Source of the DNA: Eutrigla gurnardus
Lineage: Eukaryota > Chordata > Actinopteri > Perciformes > Triglidae
Direction: 5' to 3'
Assembly: GCA_963514095.1 (NCBI GenBank)
Contig: OY741266.1
Span: 1,257,501 to 1,321,500, forward strand
Length of the DNA: 64,000 nucleotides
Below, piece by piece: positions 27,516 through 38,936 of the stretch. The position numbers were made by a program, and so were the translations under genes. The notes under the pieces are model-generated. The model did not search any database. It was not told where the DNA came from and worked only from the letters and a program-made list of their open reading frames with translations. Position 1 is the stretch's first letter. Each line of letters begins with the position of its first letter.

Positions 27516-28828
27516 TTGAGGAAAAGAGGCTCGCGTTCCGGAGCCCAGGTCAAGCGAAGACGCGCTGCAGCACGCCTGGGCTCTGCCATCTTCGGCCACG
27601 GAGAACGCGCAAGGTGTCTGTGCCGGATCCCTCTCCTCAATGTGTGTGACAGCACATCCACGCTGCCATCTGCTTGGACCACTATGACAGTCTTGGAGCC
27701 TACACAGCGCTGGGGTAGTGGTCAGCGGCTTTCATCGCCTCCACGCTCTTTCGTATTTACACCGGTTCCGGCACGGTCCAGCTGGAGCCCATGTGACCGA
27801 TGCCTGCGACCAATCCCGCTGCACTCCGCGGACACTGCCTCCGTGACGTCATCAACGTTGCATATCGGCCTGTTAAATGCCCGGTCTATTGCAAATAAAT
27901 CCTTCTCTCTGAACGATCTTTTCACAAGAGAAAAGCTGGATTTAATGTGTCTTTCGGAGACATGGCAGAGAGAGGAAGAGTTTATTCATCTAAATGAACT
28001 CTGTCCAGCTGGTTGCTCTGCCGTCGGGAAGCCCCGCCCCTGTCGTCGTGGGGGGGGGGTCTGGCTGTTGTATACAGGGACAGTTGTACATGCAAAGTGA
28101 CTCAGACCCAAGAATTCACTTCATTTGAGTCTCAGATGGTCAGGGTGGGTTCTTCAAATCCATTCTACTGTGTGTCAATCTACCATCCTCCTGGTCCTGC
28201 TGCTGTGTTCTTGAAGGATTTTAGTGACTTTTTATCCTCCATAATAAAGTTGGAATCTGTTCTAATCCTTGGAGACTTTAACCTTCATGTTGATGACAGC
28301 TCATCTTGCTCCGCAAAGGAACTCTTAACATTGACTGAAGCTTTTAATTTTGAGCAACATGTTTCTGAGCCTACACACCAGAAAGGCCACATTTTAGATT
28401 TAGTTTTTACTCTTGGCCTGGACATTTCAAATGTGTCTGTACAGGACGTCCATCTGAGTGATCATTGTTTTGTTTTGTTTGATCTGCACTTCAGCCCTGA
28501 GCCTAAGCCCTTAGAAGTTAGGTCTCAGAGGCGTGTTATCTCTGCTAATACTGCAGACAGTTTTTCTGCTATGTTTGACCCTCTTTTATTCATGGATTGC
28601 CTCGATGTGGACAATTTTATGCACTGTTTTACCAAGCAGTGTGTTAAAATTCTGGACCAGGTGGCACCTGTTAAATCAAACTTGTCAATACAGAAAAAAG
28701 TGTGCCCTTGGACAAATGAAGATACCTTGAGTCTAAAGAGACTATGTCGAAAGACTGAGCGTCTGTGGAAAGCCACTAACCTTGAGGTGCAGACTTTATC
28801 TCAGGGATCTTGTGTCCTCATACAATGA
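27516..28828 (+). pseudogene. L2 ORF: ORF1-like tail and AP endonuclease
   Basis: The frame 27516-28100 runs into the endonuclease start HIGLLNARSIANKSFSLNDL and MCLSETWQREEE (SETW catalytic Glu). After a +/-1 shift in a G-run near 28050, the second frame (28013-28828) continues GGLAVVYRD, VSIYHPPGP, ILGDFNLHVDD (GDFN catalytic Asp-Asn), FTLGLDIS and HLSDHCFVLF (SDH catalytic His). All three catalytic motifs are visible, but the frameshift and a stop at 28826 break the protein. Confidence 0.88.
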
Positions 28829-28865
28829 GATGGTGGAAAATGCCAGATCGGACTAAATTCGCCAA

Positions 28866-29689
28866 CTGGTAACAGTAAATAAGAAAAACCCCAAAGTGTT
28901 ATTTGACACTATCAATTCTCTTGTATGTCCTGCTGCGCCAGTTACCCCTGTTTTTTGTGAAGCTGACAGCAATGCATTGTTGAGATTTTTCACTGACAAA
29001 ATTAAGATGATCAAGGAGAAAATCCCTCCCCTTTTGTGTGGAACCCCTGCTGTCATTGAGCCCGTCTCCAGCTTGTGGTCTTCATTTAAGTCTGTGACTC
29101 TTGCTGATATCTCTGCACTGGTGACCAAGATGAAACCCTCCTCTTGCTCATCTGACGTCCTTCCATGTAGGCTCTTTGTGAAAGTGTTTGATGTAATTGG
29201 CCCCTGGGTCACCAAAATGGTAAACCTCTCTCTGTCTACAGGTGTGTTTCCCAGTACATTTAAGCATGCCATAGTGGAGCCTTTACTTAAAAAAACAGGC
29301 TTAGACCCGACTGTCCTCAGTAACTTCAGGCCTATTTCAAAGCTGCCACTCTTGTCCAAGATCATAGAGAAGGTGGTCTCTGAACAGCTGTCATTATTCC
29401 TTGATCAGGGTAACATCCATGAGACCTTTCAGTCTGGTTTCCGCAAACATCACTCTACGGAGACGGCCTTACTGAAAGTGTCCAGTGACATTATGATGTC
29501 TGCTGATTCGGGAAAGTGCACTGTTCTAGTTCTCTTAGATCTGTCCTCAGCCTTTGACACAGTTGACCACCAGATCCTGCTGAGAAGACTGAGGGATGAA
29601 GTAGGACTGTCAGGGTCAGTTTTACACTGGTTCTCGTCATACCTCTCTGGGCGTAGCTTTAGTGTCACTGTTAACCAAATAAGGTCTGA
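28866..29689 (+). pseudogene. L2 reverse transcriptase, part 1
   Basis: The reading includes ALVTKMKPSSCSSDVLPCRL, NFRPISKLPLLSKIIEKVVS, ETFQSGFRKHHSTETALLKV and VLLDLSSAFDTVDHQILLRR (motif A Asp in LDLSSAFD). It ends at VNQIRSE where the Harbinger-like element enters. Removing that element and one TGA would restore continuity with 30642, as expected for a precise insertion. Confidence 0.92.
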
Positions 29690-30644
29690 GGGCCCTAGTT
29701 TCGTAGACCAGCGCAGGGCGGCGCAGGGTGGCGCAGCCGGCGCAGTGCAAGTTTCGACCCGCGCAGCCTTGCGCACCGTCAGTTTGGCAGTTTGGTAGTT
29801 TGGTAGATCGCCTGCGCCAAGATGGGTGTGGCGGCGCAGCAGGGGGAGGCGTCACAGATTCAGCTTGGCGTAGCGGAAGTTTCGTGGCAAAAAGCCTCGC
29901 CGAGACTGCGCTGAAAGCTCGCCAGCTCCGACCTGGTCTACTTTCGGCGCAAGGCGTAAATAAAGTCCATTGATTCAATGCGAATCACAGCTGGCGGATC
30001 GGAAGTTTGGCGGACCGGCGCGCAGTGCGCACACGTCACTGAGACCTCACAGGCAGGTTTCCACAGTTCCAGGCACATTTAAATGCAATAAATAATCACA
30101 ACAAACACTATTTAATGCAACTCATTGAATCAACACGTGAATTTATATCTATATAGATTGTCCCGTCACATCTGACGTCAGATCAAAGGCGGATGGCACG
30201 CGTAACGGAAACTCAGCCTCTCGGACCAAAACATCTCCCTCTCTCTCCCCTGTTTTTTATAATATCGGCATTGTTATTATTATGATACGCGCGCACAGCG
30301 CGTGATGAGCGTGGTGGGAGCAGCGGCGCTGCTTCTGTCATCGGGTTGTCAAGTGACGGATCTTACACTGAACCTCCCCTAACGCATTAAAGGTGAGGAG
30401 AGGAGCTCATTTGATTGGTGAAGATCTGAATCGGCTGTGTTAATCCCAGTCCACGCCTCGTCTCCCACTCACGCCTTCTTCTCCTCCCTCTTTCCCACTT
30501 GCGCCGGTGGGCGAGACGGGAGGTGTGCCTGCGCGAGCCTGCGCGGTGCACGAAACTTGCAAAGTCCAGGCGGACACACCCCGTCGGCGCGGTGCAGGTG
30601 CGCTGAAAGCTGACTGCGCCTGGTCTACGAAACTAGGGCCCTGA
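29687..30644. mobile_element. GGGCCC-ended Harbinger-like element, copy 2 (inside the L2 RT)
   Basis: Termini GGGCCCTAGTTTCGTAGACC and GGTCTACGAAACTAGGGCCC, flanked by TGA on both sides. Length 952 bp. It is the opposite-orientation relative of copy 1 (6763-7594): sharing 'cttgcaaagtccaggcggac' near one end and the 'cacagttccaggcacatttaa' interior. No transposase. It sits between motif A and the VPQGS motif of the L2 RT. Confidence 0.92.
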
Positions 30645-31599
30645 GTCAGCAGATCTGTTGTGTGGAGTCCCCCAAGGCTCCGTTTTGGGTCCTGTATTAT
30701 TTTTGCTGTATTTGATCCCCTTGGGAAAAATCATCCAGGGATTTCCTGATGTTTCTTACCACATGTTTGCTGATGATATCCAGCTTTACTGTTCCTTCAA
30801 GCCAACTGAGCTCCAGAGGCTAAGTTCCTTAGTTCAGTGCTTGGTGGAGATAAAACATTGGCTGAGTGATAACACCCTGCAGCTTAATGTGGACAAAACA
30901 GAAACACTGGTTATTGCCCCTGATGATTCCATTCCAGGGATTAACCAGTACCTGGGTGACTTGGGCCAGTCTGTCAAACCGAGCCTAAGAAACCTGGGTG
31001 TTTTGTTTGACAAAGACATGTCATTAGTGCAGCACTGTAAACAGCTGACCAAAAATTGCTTTTTTCAACTGAGGAAAATTTCGAAACTCAGGAAAATGGT
31101 GTCACAAAATGACTTGGAGCTGATCACTCATGCATTTGTGTCTTCGCGTTTACCCTATTGTAATAGTTTGTTTTCTTGTCTAAACAAAAAGGAGCTGTCT
31201 CGCCTGCAGTTAGTGCAAAACTCTGCAGCGAGAGTTCTGACTCGCACCAATAGGAGGACTCATATAACCCCTATTCTTAAAGCTCTTCATTGGCTGCCAG
31301 TTTCGTCCAGGATCAATTTTAAAATTTTGGTTTTAACGTTCAGAGCTTTGCATGGCCAGGCTCCGCCTTACATCAGTGATCTGATCCAGCCTTACACCCC
31401 AACTCGGGCTCTGAGGTCTGTGGATCAAAATCTGCTGATGTTGCCACGCACTCGTTTCCAGACCAGAGGAGACAGATCCTTCCAGGCTGTTGCTCCCAGG
31501 CTCTGGAACGATCTTCCGCTCTCTCTGCGTTCAATGGAGTCTGTTGACTCCTTCAAAAAGCAACTAAAGACCTATTTGTTTGCTCATGCTTTTGCTTAG
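30642..31599 (+). pseudogene. L2 reverse transcriptase, part 2 and C-terminus
   Basis: Opens LLCGVPQGSVLGPVLFLLYL (motif B) and HMFADDIQLYCSF (FADD catalytic motif C), then LRNLGVLFDKDMS, ITHAFVSSRLPYCNSLFSCL and WNDLPLSLRSMESVDSFKKQ to the stop at 31597. This 3' half is intact, so the copy died mainly through 5' damage and the insertion. Confidence 0.93.
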
Positions 31600-31767
31600 C
31601 TGTCTTGGGGCTGCTATGATTGTCACCTAGTTGTCTTGGCCTTTTAAACTTAAATTTGTATGTACTTCTTAACTGTGTATTGTTATTGTTTTTGTTTTAA
31701 CTGTGAAGCGCTTTGTGACCCTGGTCTGTGAAAGGCGCTGTACAAATAAAGCTTACTTACTTACTTT

Positions 31768-32680
31768 TATCACTAACAGGACCGAGATGGTAAATAGCTT
31801 TAATAAGCATTTTATTTCTTCAGGTTCTATTTTTAACGAGATTCCTGACTGTAATATACTAAATCCATCTCCCCCATTGAGAGAAGATAGCCCTACCTTT
31901 AGCTTCTCTCCAATCCCAAGAAATGAAGTTTTAAAGGCCTTAAAAAATCTCGACATAAAAAAGTCTGCAGGGCCTGATCAAATTGATACTTTTTTTCTTA
32001 AAGCAGCTGCTGAGATTATTGCTGGCCCTTTAGCCCATATCTTCAATTTATCATTACAACAGAATATTGTCCCTGATATTTGGAAATCTGCTCTGGTTGT
32101 ACCCCTGTTGAAAAGGTGGTGATCCAAACAGACTAGATAATTACCGACCAATTTCCAAGCATATCAGTTATAGCCAAAATCTTAGAATCTATTGTCAGCG
32201 AACAATTAAAGGAATTTTTGGTTGATAAGAATATTTTCTCTATGTTTCAGTCTGGTTTCAGAAAGAATCATAGTACGGTAACTGCCACTATGAAAGTCAT
32301 GAAAATCATGTGCTGCAATATTTATTGATCTAACTTATTGATCTAACTAAAGCTTTTGATACTTCTTTTATCACGTTTGGATAGTATTGGTCTTTCTGAA
32401 TCCGCAATAGACTGGATTAGGAATTACTTAAATAATAGATGCCAAAGGGTGCAAATTAATGGATGTCTTTCAGATGAGCTCATTGTTGAAACTGGTGTGC
32501 CACAGGGGTCCATCTCGTGGCCCTTGCTATTCACAATATACATCAACAATCTTAATGATAACCAATCAGATGCAAGCATTCACTTATATGCAGATGACAC
32601 CATCATCTATTGTTCTGCTTCCTCCATTGACAGATGTATTTCAAAGCTGCAGGAAGCATTTGAAATTGATATGGAAATTT
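31768..32680 (+). pseudogene. Host LINE of the nested stack, segment 2 (RT core)
   Basis: Resumes with TNRTEMVNSFNKHFISSGS, LKALKNLDIKKSAGPDQIDT and VPDIWKSALVVPLLKRW, then frameshifts near 32120. Later blocks are MFQSGFRKNHSTVTATMKV, LLLSRLDSIGLSESAIDWIR, LIVETGVPQGSISWP (motif B) and SIHLYADDTIIYCSASSIDR (YADD, motif C). A small internal duplication around 32330 ('attgatctaact' twice) and stops break the frame. Continues the element cut at 26231. Confidence 0.85.
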
Positions 32681-33110
32681 TGTACTTCTTGATGAGAGAT
32701 ATCTGAACTGAAGACTTACACATGAGAAGGTTTGGTGAATGTGAATGTGTCCTGTGACCTGTGACCTGTGGCCTGTGGCCATTTGTGTGTGTTTTGCAAC
32801 CCATGGGTGTTTTGCGACATAGGTGTGGTTTATGACCCAGGTGGGGTTTGCGACCCATGCAAGGTTTAGATAAACATCGGAGTTTACGACTTCCATCCCT
32901 GTGAACTGAGTGAAAACACACCCACAAGAAGATGGATAAATATCATGTTCGTCTCACAACACTTTGAGTCTACACTTAGTAACAGACCAGCATGTTGCTC
33001 TGTGGATTCTCCTCTTGATCAAGATTAAATCCCTGTTTGGACCTTGAGCTGACTCCGATCTCCTTCCTCCAGTTCTATACCAACGGGTAATTATTTTTAA
33101 CAGAAATAGT
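32681..33110. other. Unidentified ~0.43-kb insertion in the host LINE
   Basis: RT coding similarity stops after EAFEIDMEI... at about 32680 and resumes with FLSLKLVLNYKKTK at about 33112. The intervening sequence has repeated 'gtgacctgtg' and 'tttgcgaccca' phrases and no recognised ends or target duplication. Confidence 0.5.
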
Positions 33111-33981
33111 TCAGCGTAATTTCCTTTCTTTAAAACTAGTTTTAAATTATAAGAAAACAAAGTAGCCTACATGATCTTTTCCAAGAAACATAAGTCTGGA
33201 TCCTCTCCACCACCTCTTTTCACACTGCAGGGTAGATCAATAGAATTGGTCTCCTCATACAAATACCTAGGCTTTGTGCTGGTGGAGGACTTATCATTTA
33301 AATTGCATGTTATGCCATTGCTGACTAAGCTCAGGTTAAAATTGGGGTTTTATTTCAGGAACAGTGCTTGTTTTTCCACAGTCAGCTAAGAGAAAGCTGG
33401 TGGAAGCTACTTTTTTACCTGTTTTAGACTATGGAGATGTGTTTTACAGACATACTACAAAAGCACTTTTGCAGTCATTAGACTCTGTTTATCACTCTGC
33501 TTTAAGATTTATAACTCATAGAAATCATTCAACTCATCACTGCACACTGTATGAAATGGTTGGTTGGCCCTCACTTCATATAAGAAGGCACAAACATTGG
33601 CTAATACTTGTGTTCAAGGCTGTAGTTGGCCAGCTTCCTTTGTACATAACTAGTCATTTAACAGTCAATAGACAAGAGTATAATCTGCCCTCAAGTAGAT
33701 ATATTCTTTTAAATATTCCATCAATGAGGACAGAGTCAGGAAAGACTGCTTTTATTTATAGTGCACCAGCTGCTTGGAATGAGATTCAGAGATCACTCAA
33801 ACTTACTGCTTTTTTTTCACTCCCTGAGTTTAAGTCATATCTCAACCAAACATTCCAAATGGCCTGCTCCTGTTTTTAATTTCTAACCTTGTTTTATGTA
33901 TTTATTTATTACCTTGTCTGTCTTTATTATGTTAATTGCGTGCTGCTGCCTTGGCCAGGGCTCACTTGTAAAAGAGATCTC
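33111..33981 (+). pseudogene. Host LINE of the nested stack, segment 3 (RT C-terminus and 3' UTR)
   Basis: Encodes YMIFSKKHKSG, ELVSSYKYLGFVLVEDLSFK, then (after a shift at about 33380) KRKLVEATFLPVLDYGDVFY, HCTLYEMVGWPSLHIRRHKH and AAWNEIQRSLKLTAFFSLPE ending MACSCF-stop at 33877-33879. The 3' UTR ends at cttgtaaaagagatctc, where the LTR element begins. Its true tail is displaced to 40282-40345. Confidence 0.85.
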
Positions 33982-34453
33982 TGTTGGGGATGTAGCAGGA
34001 GCAGATTTGGTTATCAACAGCTAATTATTAATGTCAATATGATTATCGATATTAATAATTATATTTAATATATTATCATGATATAATCATGAATAAACGG
34101 GGCACCACCCTGGGATCAGGGAAAAGATAACCAAAAACTGTATTCAGTCTCAATATAAAGGTTTTATACTCACATGCCAATCATCGTGATCATTGGCATA
34201 GAAGTATAAGAACAATCGAACAATTAAAAAGGCGTGAAATTCGAGCACTAGCCTTCACATCCTGCTGTTATCCAGTGACATATACACAACAAGCACAAGA
34301 GACCGCTAGTTAAGATTTATTAAAATCAGTAATAATGATCACAATCAATAACAATGCAATTAACAAAGCCTTATTACCTCACTACCTAACACACAAAGCT
34401 AAGCTAAACAAAGGAAGAGACACACGTGGAGTGTGTGCGCGTGTGTGCGTGTG

Positions 34454-34489
<36 letters not shown>

Positions 34490-35614
34490 TGGCTGGGCGC
34501 GACCACCAGATGGAGCTATTCCTCACAGCGTTCAGGGGCGGAGCCACTGACGTCAGATAGAATCGCGCGAGAGAGAGAGATGGCCGGGCGCGACCACCAG
34601 ATGGAGCTATTCCTCACAGCGTTCAGGGCGGAGCCACTGACGTCATATAGAATCGCGAGAGAGGGAGAGAGAGCGAGAGATGGCCGGGCACAGCCACCAG
34701 ATGGAGCTATGTCCTCAGCGTCCGGATACGGAAACAGCTGGCGGAGGATACGTGTGGGGCGGTGTATGTCTGTGCGTGTTAGCCAGAACAAAGAGAGAGA
34801 GAACGCGCACGTAATACACAAAGGATCAGTAAGCTATTACCATCACACGGGAGCCCGTGAATGAACTGGCGTTCGTTCGGCGGGACCCCGGTCTTTTAAC
34901 TGATGGTGGATCACTTACTGAGCTCGTGAATGTGTCCGAGGTTGGACTCGGCGGTCCGTGATCAAAACTTAAAGCACGATAACAAGAATTATAAGCATAT
35001 CCTACACTATCAAACTTATGTCTCTGCCCAGACTGATAGCCTCTTACTGGTGTCGTTGCGTAGGCTGCGAGTCCGTCCCGGCGATGCCGGGTGGCGACGG
35101 TAGTTCGGGAGTCCTGGCGGCAGCAGGGGCCGTGATGAGTCGGCTGAGTCCAGACGAGAGCGGGGCGATTTTCCTCTCGTTGATCAAGCTCGAATAAAGA
35201 AAACAGTTCGTGTTTCTTCCTTCCGCGGGCAACAATCGCGGCTTGGCGATTTGGTCAGCTGACTTCAGACAGGAGCTGGTAGCTGGAATGCAGGAACCGG
35301 TTTGGTCTCCTGTTGCAGCGGTGTGCTGCGGTGGACGAGTCCACCTCCTGTTGCAACGTGGTGTTGCGATGGAAGAGCCGTTCTTAAGATGGCGCCCATT
35401 TATATAGCTCACGGCTCCTCCCAGGGACCCCCTGGGGTACCTGTGGTTGTCAGTCAATAGGGCACCAGTTGTGTGACGTTGCACTTCGCACCCAGGTGAG
35501 AAGTGAAACTAAAATGGCGGTTTAAGTTTTTTATCTCCTTTGTTCCTTTGTCCTGACCGCGTGTAAAGGCTTTTGTAGGCCGCATTGTGTAGTCCTAATG
35601 GTGAGGTCCCAACA
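33982..35614 (-). repeat. 1.63-kb LTR (3' LTR of a gag-only element, minus sense)
   Basis: Bounded TGTTGGGGATG...GGTCCCAACA. On the plus strand it is followed by TTCCCCCTTTTGG, which in reverse is the purine tract CCAAAAGGGGGAA, so this is the 3' LTR of a minus-strand element. It has a 90-bp internal duplication (34489-34557 and 34578-34645) and lacks about 75 bases present in the sister copies near 39845-39920, bounded by GGAC at both ends. Related LTRs are at 38503, 38937 and 54014. Confidence 0.92.
34489..34645. promoter_or_regulatory. Tandem 90-bp LTR segment with two TGACGTCA sites
   Basis: TGACGTCA (perfect cAMP-response/ATF palindrome) occurs at 34548-34555 and 34638-34645, 90 bp apart, inside duplicated 'gaccaccagatggagctatt' blocks. 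The sister LTR has one (39534-39541). Retroviral enhancers often contain such repeats; activity is inferred. Confidence 0.6.
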
Positions 35615-36041
35615 TTCCCCCTTTTGGTCTGAAGGTTGAGGTGTGGGACGCAACCTTCGGAGCAACATAAGGGCCGAACAGTCCATGTATTCCTTGAAAC
35701 ACGTGGGAGTCCAAACAGTCTGTATATTCCATGGAAAAGAGGTTAAACAGTTCATTCAGGTTAAAGTCCATAACTTCGATGGAGGCATTGTCTGGGCAGA
35801 GATTGAGGCAAAGTCTGGGCAGAGATTGAGGCAGATTCTGGGCAGAGATTTCTAACCATCTAACTTATATCAAACATCTACTAAGACACAATTTACACAA
35901 ACATCAACATTGTCATTACATTCAGGTAGTTTCAAACAGGACACACCCCTACTATGAAAACAGAACGAAGGAGGAAAAGGAAAGCGAGGAAAAGGAGAAG
36001 GGGTTAGTGGTCGCTTGGTTTACTCCTGGAGAAGATTTGAG

Positions 36042-36950
36042 TTAGCCATATTTACTATGTTGTGGCTCAGGGCTGTAACGCTCCATGTAGCCAGAAACAG
36101 AGGAAATGTCAGAAGCGCTGTCATTATCTGAGTTGTCATGTTTGTACACTGCTGGTTCACGTGACTGTGCCAGAATTTCAGAGTAGGGCTTCCTACTGCT
36201 TCTGTGGGAATGCCCATCTCGACGCAGTTGGTGGACATGTCGGTGATGCTTAGTGTCCCCACGCCGTCTCTTGCCAGGCTTCTGGGGGGAGTTTAGTGAT
36301 GGTTGGGTCGCGTCAGGCTGTAGCTCTATCGCTTTTATCAGCTTCTCGATCGGGTTGCACAGATCCCTATCTTCGTTAGTTTGGGAGTTTGTCTGATTCC
36401 AGGGGCGTGCTGGCCGCTCACCCCCTTTCGCGTTGTTATGAGGGCTCTGCTTTAAGGCGGCGGATGTTTTGGACGCAGATGTATCGAAGTTAGCGCGCTT
36501 TCTTTTAAGTTTGCGTGCTAAGTAGGTTTCCCAAGCCATCTGTGCGTAATTACGAATCTCTTGCATGGAGAGTCGATGTGCCCTGCAGTGCATGGCGACA
36601 TTGCCCCGCACGCTTTCGTGCAGGTTATGCAAGAAGAGAGACTGGAGGGCAGGCTCTTCCTCCAGTCCTGGGACATAGGCGGCTCTGAAGCGCCTATAGT
36701 ACTCCTTGGGTGATTCCTGCTCCTCGTGTACAACGGCGAGGGCACCGAGCGTAGCGGAGGCGGGATCCCAGTACCGGCTATACTCCTTCCGGAGTGCTGC
36801 ACAAAGTCTGGGGTATCGGTCCTGGGTTCTGGGTGCAAGTGTTTCTATGAAACTGCGGACATGTCTGGTTGTGGTCTTCCAGACTAGTCTGAGCTTCTCC
36901 CGTGAGGAGGCATGGGGTAGGTCAATCAGGTGGCTGTCTAACTGTCTCAT
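36042..36950 (-). CDS. Retrovirus-like Gag (capsid) open frame, 302 residues
   Basis: An intact frame opening MRQLDSHLIDLPHAS. Residues about 60-160 resemble a retroviral capsid: LRKEYSRYWDPASATLG, QESPKEYYRRFRAAYVPGLE, ALQSLFLHNLHESVRGN and QEIRNYAQMAWETYLARKLK. The C-terminus is very basic and His/Arg-rich (GKRRRGDTKHHRHVHQLRRD) with no CX2CX4HX4C knuckle, and ends EPQHSKYG. The true N-terminus probably lies upstream (37738-37451 in another frame), so this is a large piece of a broken gag rather than a complete one. It is an old LTR-element gene, not evidently a domesticated host gene, because LTRs still flank it. Confidence 0.7.
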   Translation of the reverse strand: MRQLDSHLIDLPHASSREKLRLVWKTTTRHVRSFIETLAPRTQDRYPRLCAALRKEYSRYWDPASATLGALAVVHEEQESPKEYYRRFRAAYVPGLEEEPALQSLFLHNLHESVRGNVAMHCRAHRLSMQEIRNYAQMAWETYLARKLKRKRANFDTSASKTSAALKQSPHNNAKGGERPARPWNQTNSQTNEDRDLCNPIEKLIKAIELQPDATQPSLNSPQKPGKRRRGDTKHHRHVHQLRRDGHSHRSSRKPYSEILAQSREPAVYKHDNSDNDSASDISSVSGYMERYSPEPQHSKYG

Positions 36951-37450
36951 ATATTTGTCAATATTATGGTTTGAGTTCTCGGGATCAAAATGTTGAATAT
37001 CTTTAGCTATGCTCTCAAGCTCTTCAAAGCGGAGGCGCTGTGGCGTCCTTCCTGGTGAAGGCGAGACTAAGCTAGGTTGAGGAGGCGCGTCGCAAATTAC
37101 AGGTTTGTTCCAAAGATAGGAAGATTTTGGGGATAACTTTTGTAAGTTCCGCTGCTGGTTTCTTCGCTATCTATGTCCGAACAATGGGAAGCTGCGTAGC
37201 CGTTACCGCTGTCTCTCAGTGGAGCTTGTCTTAAGGACTTTGTGTCCGCTGGTAACTGTTCCCATCTTCTGCATGGCGGGGGAGTCGTATTTTCACTACA
37301 AAAAGAGTGAGAGTCGGAGAAGCCTGAATCATACTGACTGGACGAGTCTGCTGAGGGAGGACATTCTGGTTTAAAACTTCAACCACCTGTTCTTGTAGGA
37401 CACAAACTGGGACTCTGCGGTGTGCAGGCCCTCTAAATAATGCCTGGCTC

Positions 37451-37738
37451 TCATGTCTGCTGCTTGAGGTGACAAGCACTTTGCTCCTCTAGTGCTACCA
37501 CTTTTTCCTCTAGGGCGGCTTTACTCTGAACCAAGAGACAGGTTTGTTTGTAGAAAGTCAGTAGCAAGCATTTTAACAATGGACCGTTGGATGATGTTAC
37601 TACATCAGATCTGCTGTTCAGTAACAAGTTGATCTCCTCTTGGCACTCACTGAGGTTTAGTTTCTGCAAAAACTCAGAGTAGCCTGTCTGAAGGCTCTGT
37701 GCCACAGATGAGATGAACTGTTTGCAGGGGGTCTCCAT
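37451..37738 (-). pseudogene. Gag N-terminal piece with coiled coil
   Basis: Opens METPCKQFISSVAQSLQTGY and includes a helical stretch KAALEEKVVALEEQSA. The following 500 bases to 36950 read in shifted frames (for example 37479-37231), so gag is frameshifted. The start agrees with the position expected for a gag start 760 bases after the 5' LTR. Confidence 0.5.
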
Positions 37739-38502
37739 TGTGTCTGGAGAGAAAGGAGGGGGGGGTTATGCAAATCACCTGATAAGGTGACTGGCGGTTC
37801 TCTTTTAGAGAGGTCAGCTTCACCCTCTAATGATTCTATACAGCAACTCAGACTTACTGTAGGCTGCGTACTTAATTCTTTGCCAAAGGAACGCTAACTG
37901 AAATGCACAGCAGGAACAGTTAGGGAATTATTTTGAAATTTTGACTCGAGCTAGAACCCGTGGTGGAAACAGGAAGGTACAATTTCAACGTTCACAGAGT
38001 TGGTACACTCTGTGGCTCAATCCTCTGCTCTACTTCTAGTAAAGGGAGAATCCGGTGGCTGCACTTGTTTGGTGTTAATCGCAAAAAAAGAAAAGAATGT
38101 ATTTGTTGTTATGCTGATGTGGGTGCACAGGTAAGCTGCGTCGACCTGTGACTTACAATGGAAATGATAGTACTCTTTTACAGCCTGTGGACTGTCAATG
38201 AGGTGTCTCTAGCACCTCTGGTGAGTAATAACGTCTATAGTATCCCTAACCCTGTGTGGTTGTTAGTATTGTTTTTAAACAATTAATGGCTTATCACAAC
38301 ATGCATACACAACCCTCAACTGTATTTGCTTGGCTAATAGTAATGGGGAGCAAACAAATCGATCCTTGAACATCGATTTCTAAACAATGATATTAATAAT
38401 AACAATTCCTATTATTGTTATTATTACTATAATTCTCAGGTTATTGTGCATAAATCTCTGGATAAAGCTGGTTTAAGAAGGCCTCACACGGGGTGACAAT
38501 TA

Positions 38503-38666
38503 TGTTGGGGATGTAGCAGGAGCAGATTTGGTTATCAACAGCTAATTATTAATGTCAATATGATTATCGATATTAATAATTATATTTAATATATTATCAT
38601 GATATAATCATGAATAAACGGGGCACCACCCTGGGATCAGGGAAAAGATAACCAAAAACTGTATTC
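38503..38666 (-). repeat. Truncated 5' LTR of the gag-only element
   Basis: Matches the first 164 bases of 33982-34160 (TGTTGGGGATGTAGCAGG onward), then jumps at TATTC into a copy of the LINE 3' end. The remaining 1.4 kb of the LTR is missing here. Confidence 0.92.
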
Positions 38667-38936
38667 TTTTAAATATTCCATCAATGAGGACAGAGACAGA
38701 CTGCTTTTATTTATAGTGCACCAGCTGCTTGGAATGAGATTCAGAGATCACTCAAACTTACTGCTTTTTTTTCACTCCCTGAGTTTAAGTCATATCTCAA
38801 CCAAACATTCCAAATGGCCTGCTCCTGTTTTTAATTTCTAACCTTGTTTTATGTATTTATTTATTACCTTGTCTGTCTTTATTATGTTAATTGCGTGCTG
38901 CTGCCTTGGCCAGGGCTCACTTGTAAAAGAGATCTC
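38662..38936 (+). repeat. Duplicate of the host LINE 3' end
   Basis: Nearly identical to 33712-33981 (WNEIQRSLKL... to aaaagagatctc) apart from a short deletion ('agagacagactgc' for 'agagtcaggaaagactgc'). It is followed by another copy of the LTR at exactly the same junction, proving that the LINE-LTR boundary was copied together. Confidence 0.93.

Larger units (their letters stand above)
27165..31767 (+). mobile_element. Near full-length L2-clade LINE, interrupted by a Harbinger-like element
   Basis: In order: a 5' region with a basic ORF1-like stretch, an AP endonuclease (27862-28500), a connector, reverse transcriptase split by an insertion at 29690-30641, and a C-terminal region typical of fish L2 (ALHWLPVSSRINFKILVLTF, TYLFAHAFA-stop at 31597-31599). 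The 3' end carries 'gaagcgctttgtgaccctgg' and 'aaataaagcttacttacttac', a short tandem tail. The 5' boundary is approximate and no target duplication was recognised. The copy has a frameshift near 28055 and stops near 28826 and 28857, so it is inactive. Confidence 0.88.
35615..38502 (-). mobile_element. Interior of the gag-only LTR element
   Basis: A 2.9-kb interior between the 3' LTR (33982-35614) and the start of the 5' LTR (38503). It carries Gag-like frames only; no protease, RT, RNase H, integrase or envelope was seen. After the 5' LTR the minus strand reads TAATTGTCACCCCGTG, which is not a usual TGG primer site. Three 'ctgggcagagattgaggca' copies lie at 35789-35850. The element depends on a relative for movement. 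Confidence 0.8.

Noticed and set aside
28013..28100. Programmed frameshift in the L2 endonuclease
   Set aside because: The shift occurs in a long G-run without slippery heptamer or pseudoknot signs, and the copy has other stops, so a simple indel is more likely.
36042..36950. Domesticated host gag gene
   Set aside because: The frame is open but it is flanked by LTR and purine tract and preceded by frameshifted gag sequence; nothing shows host use.
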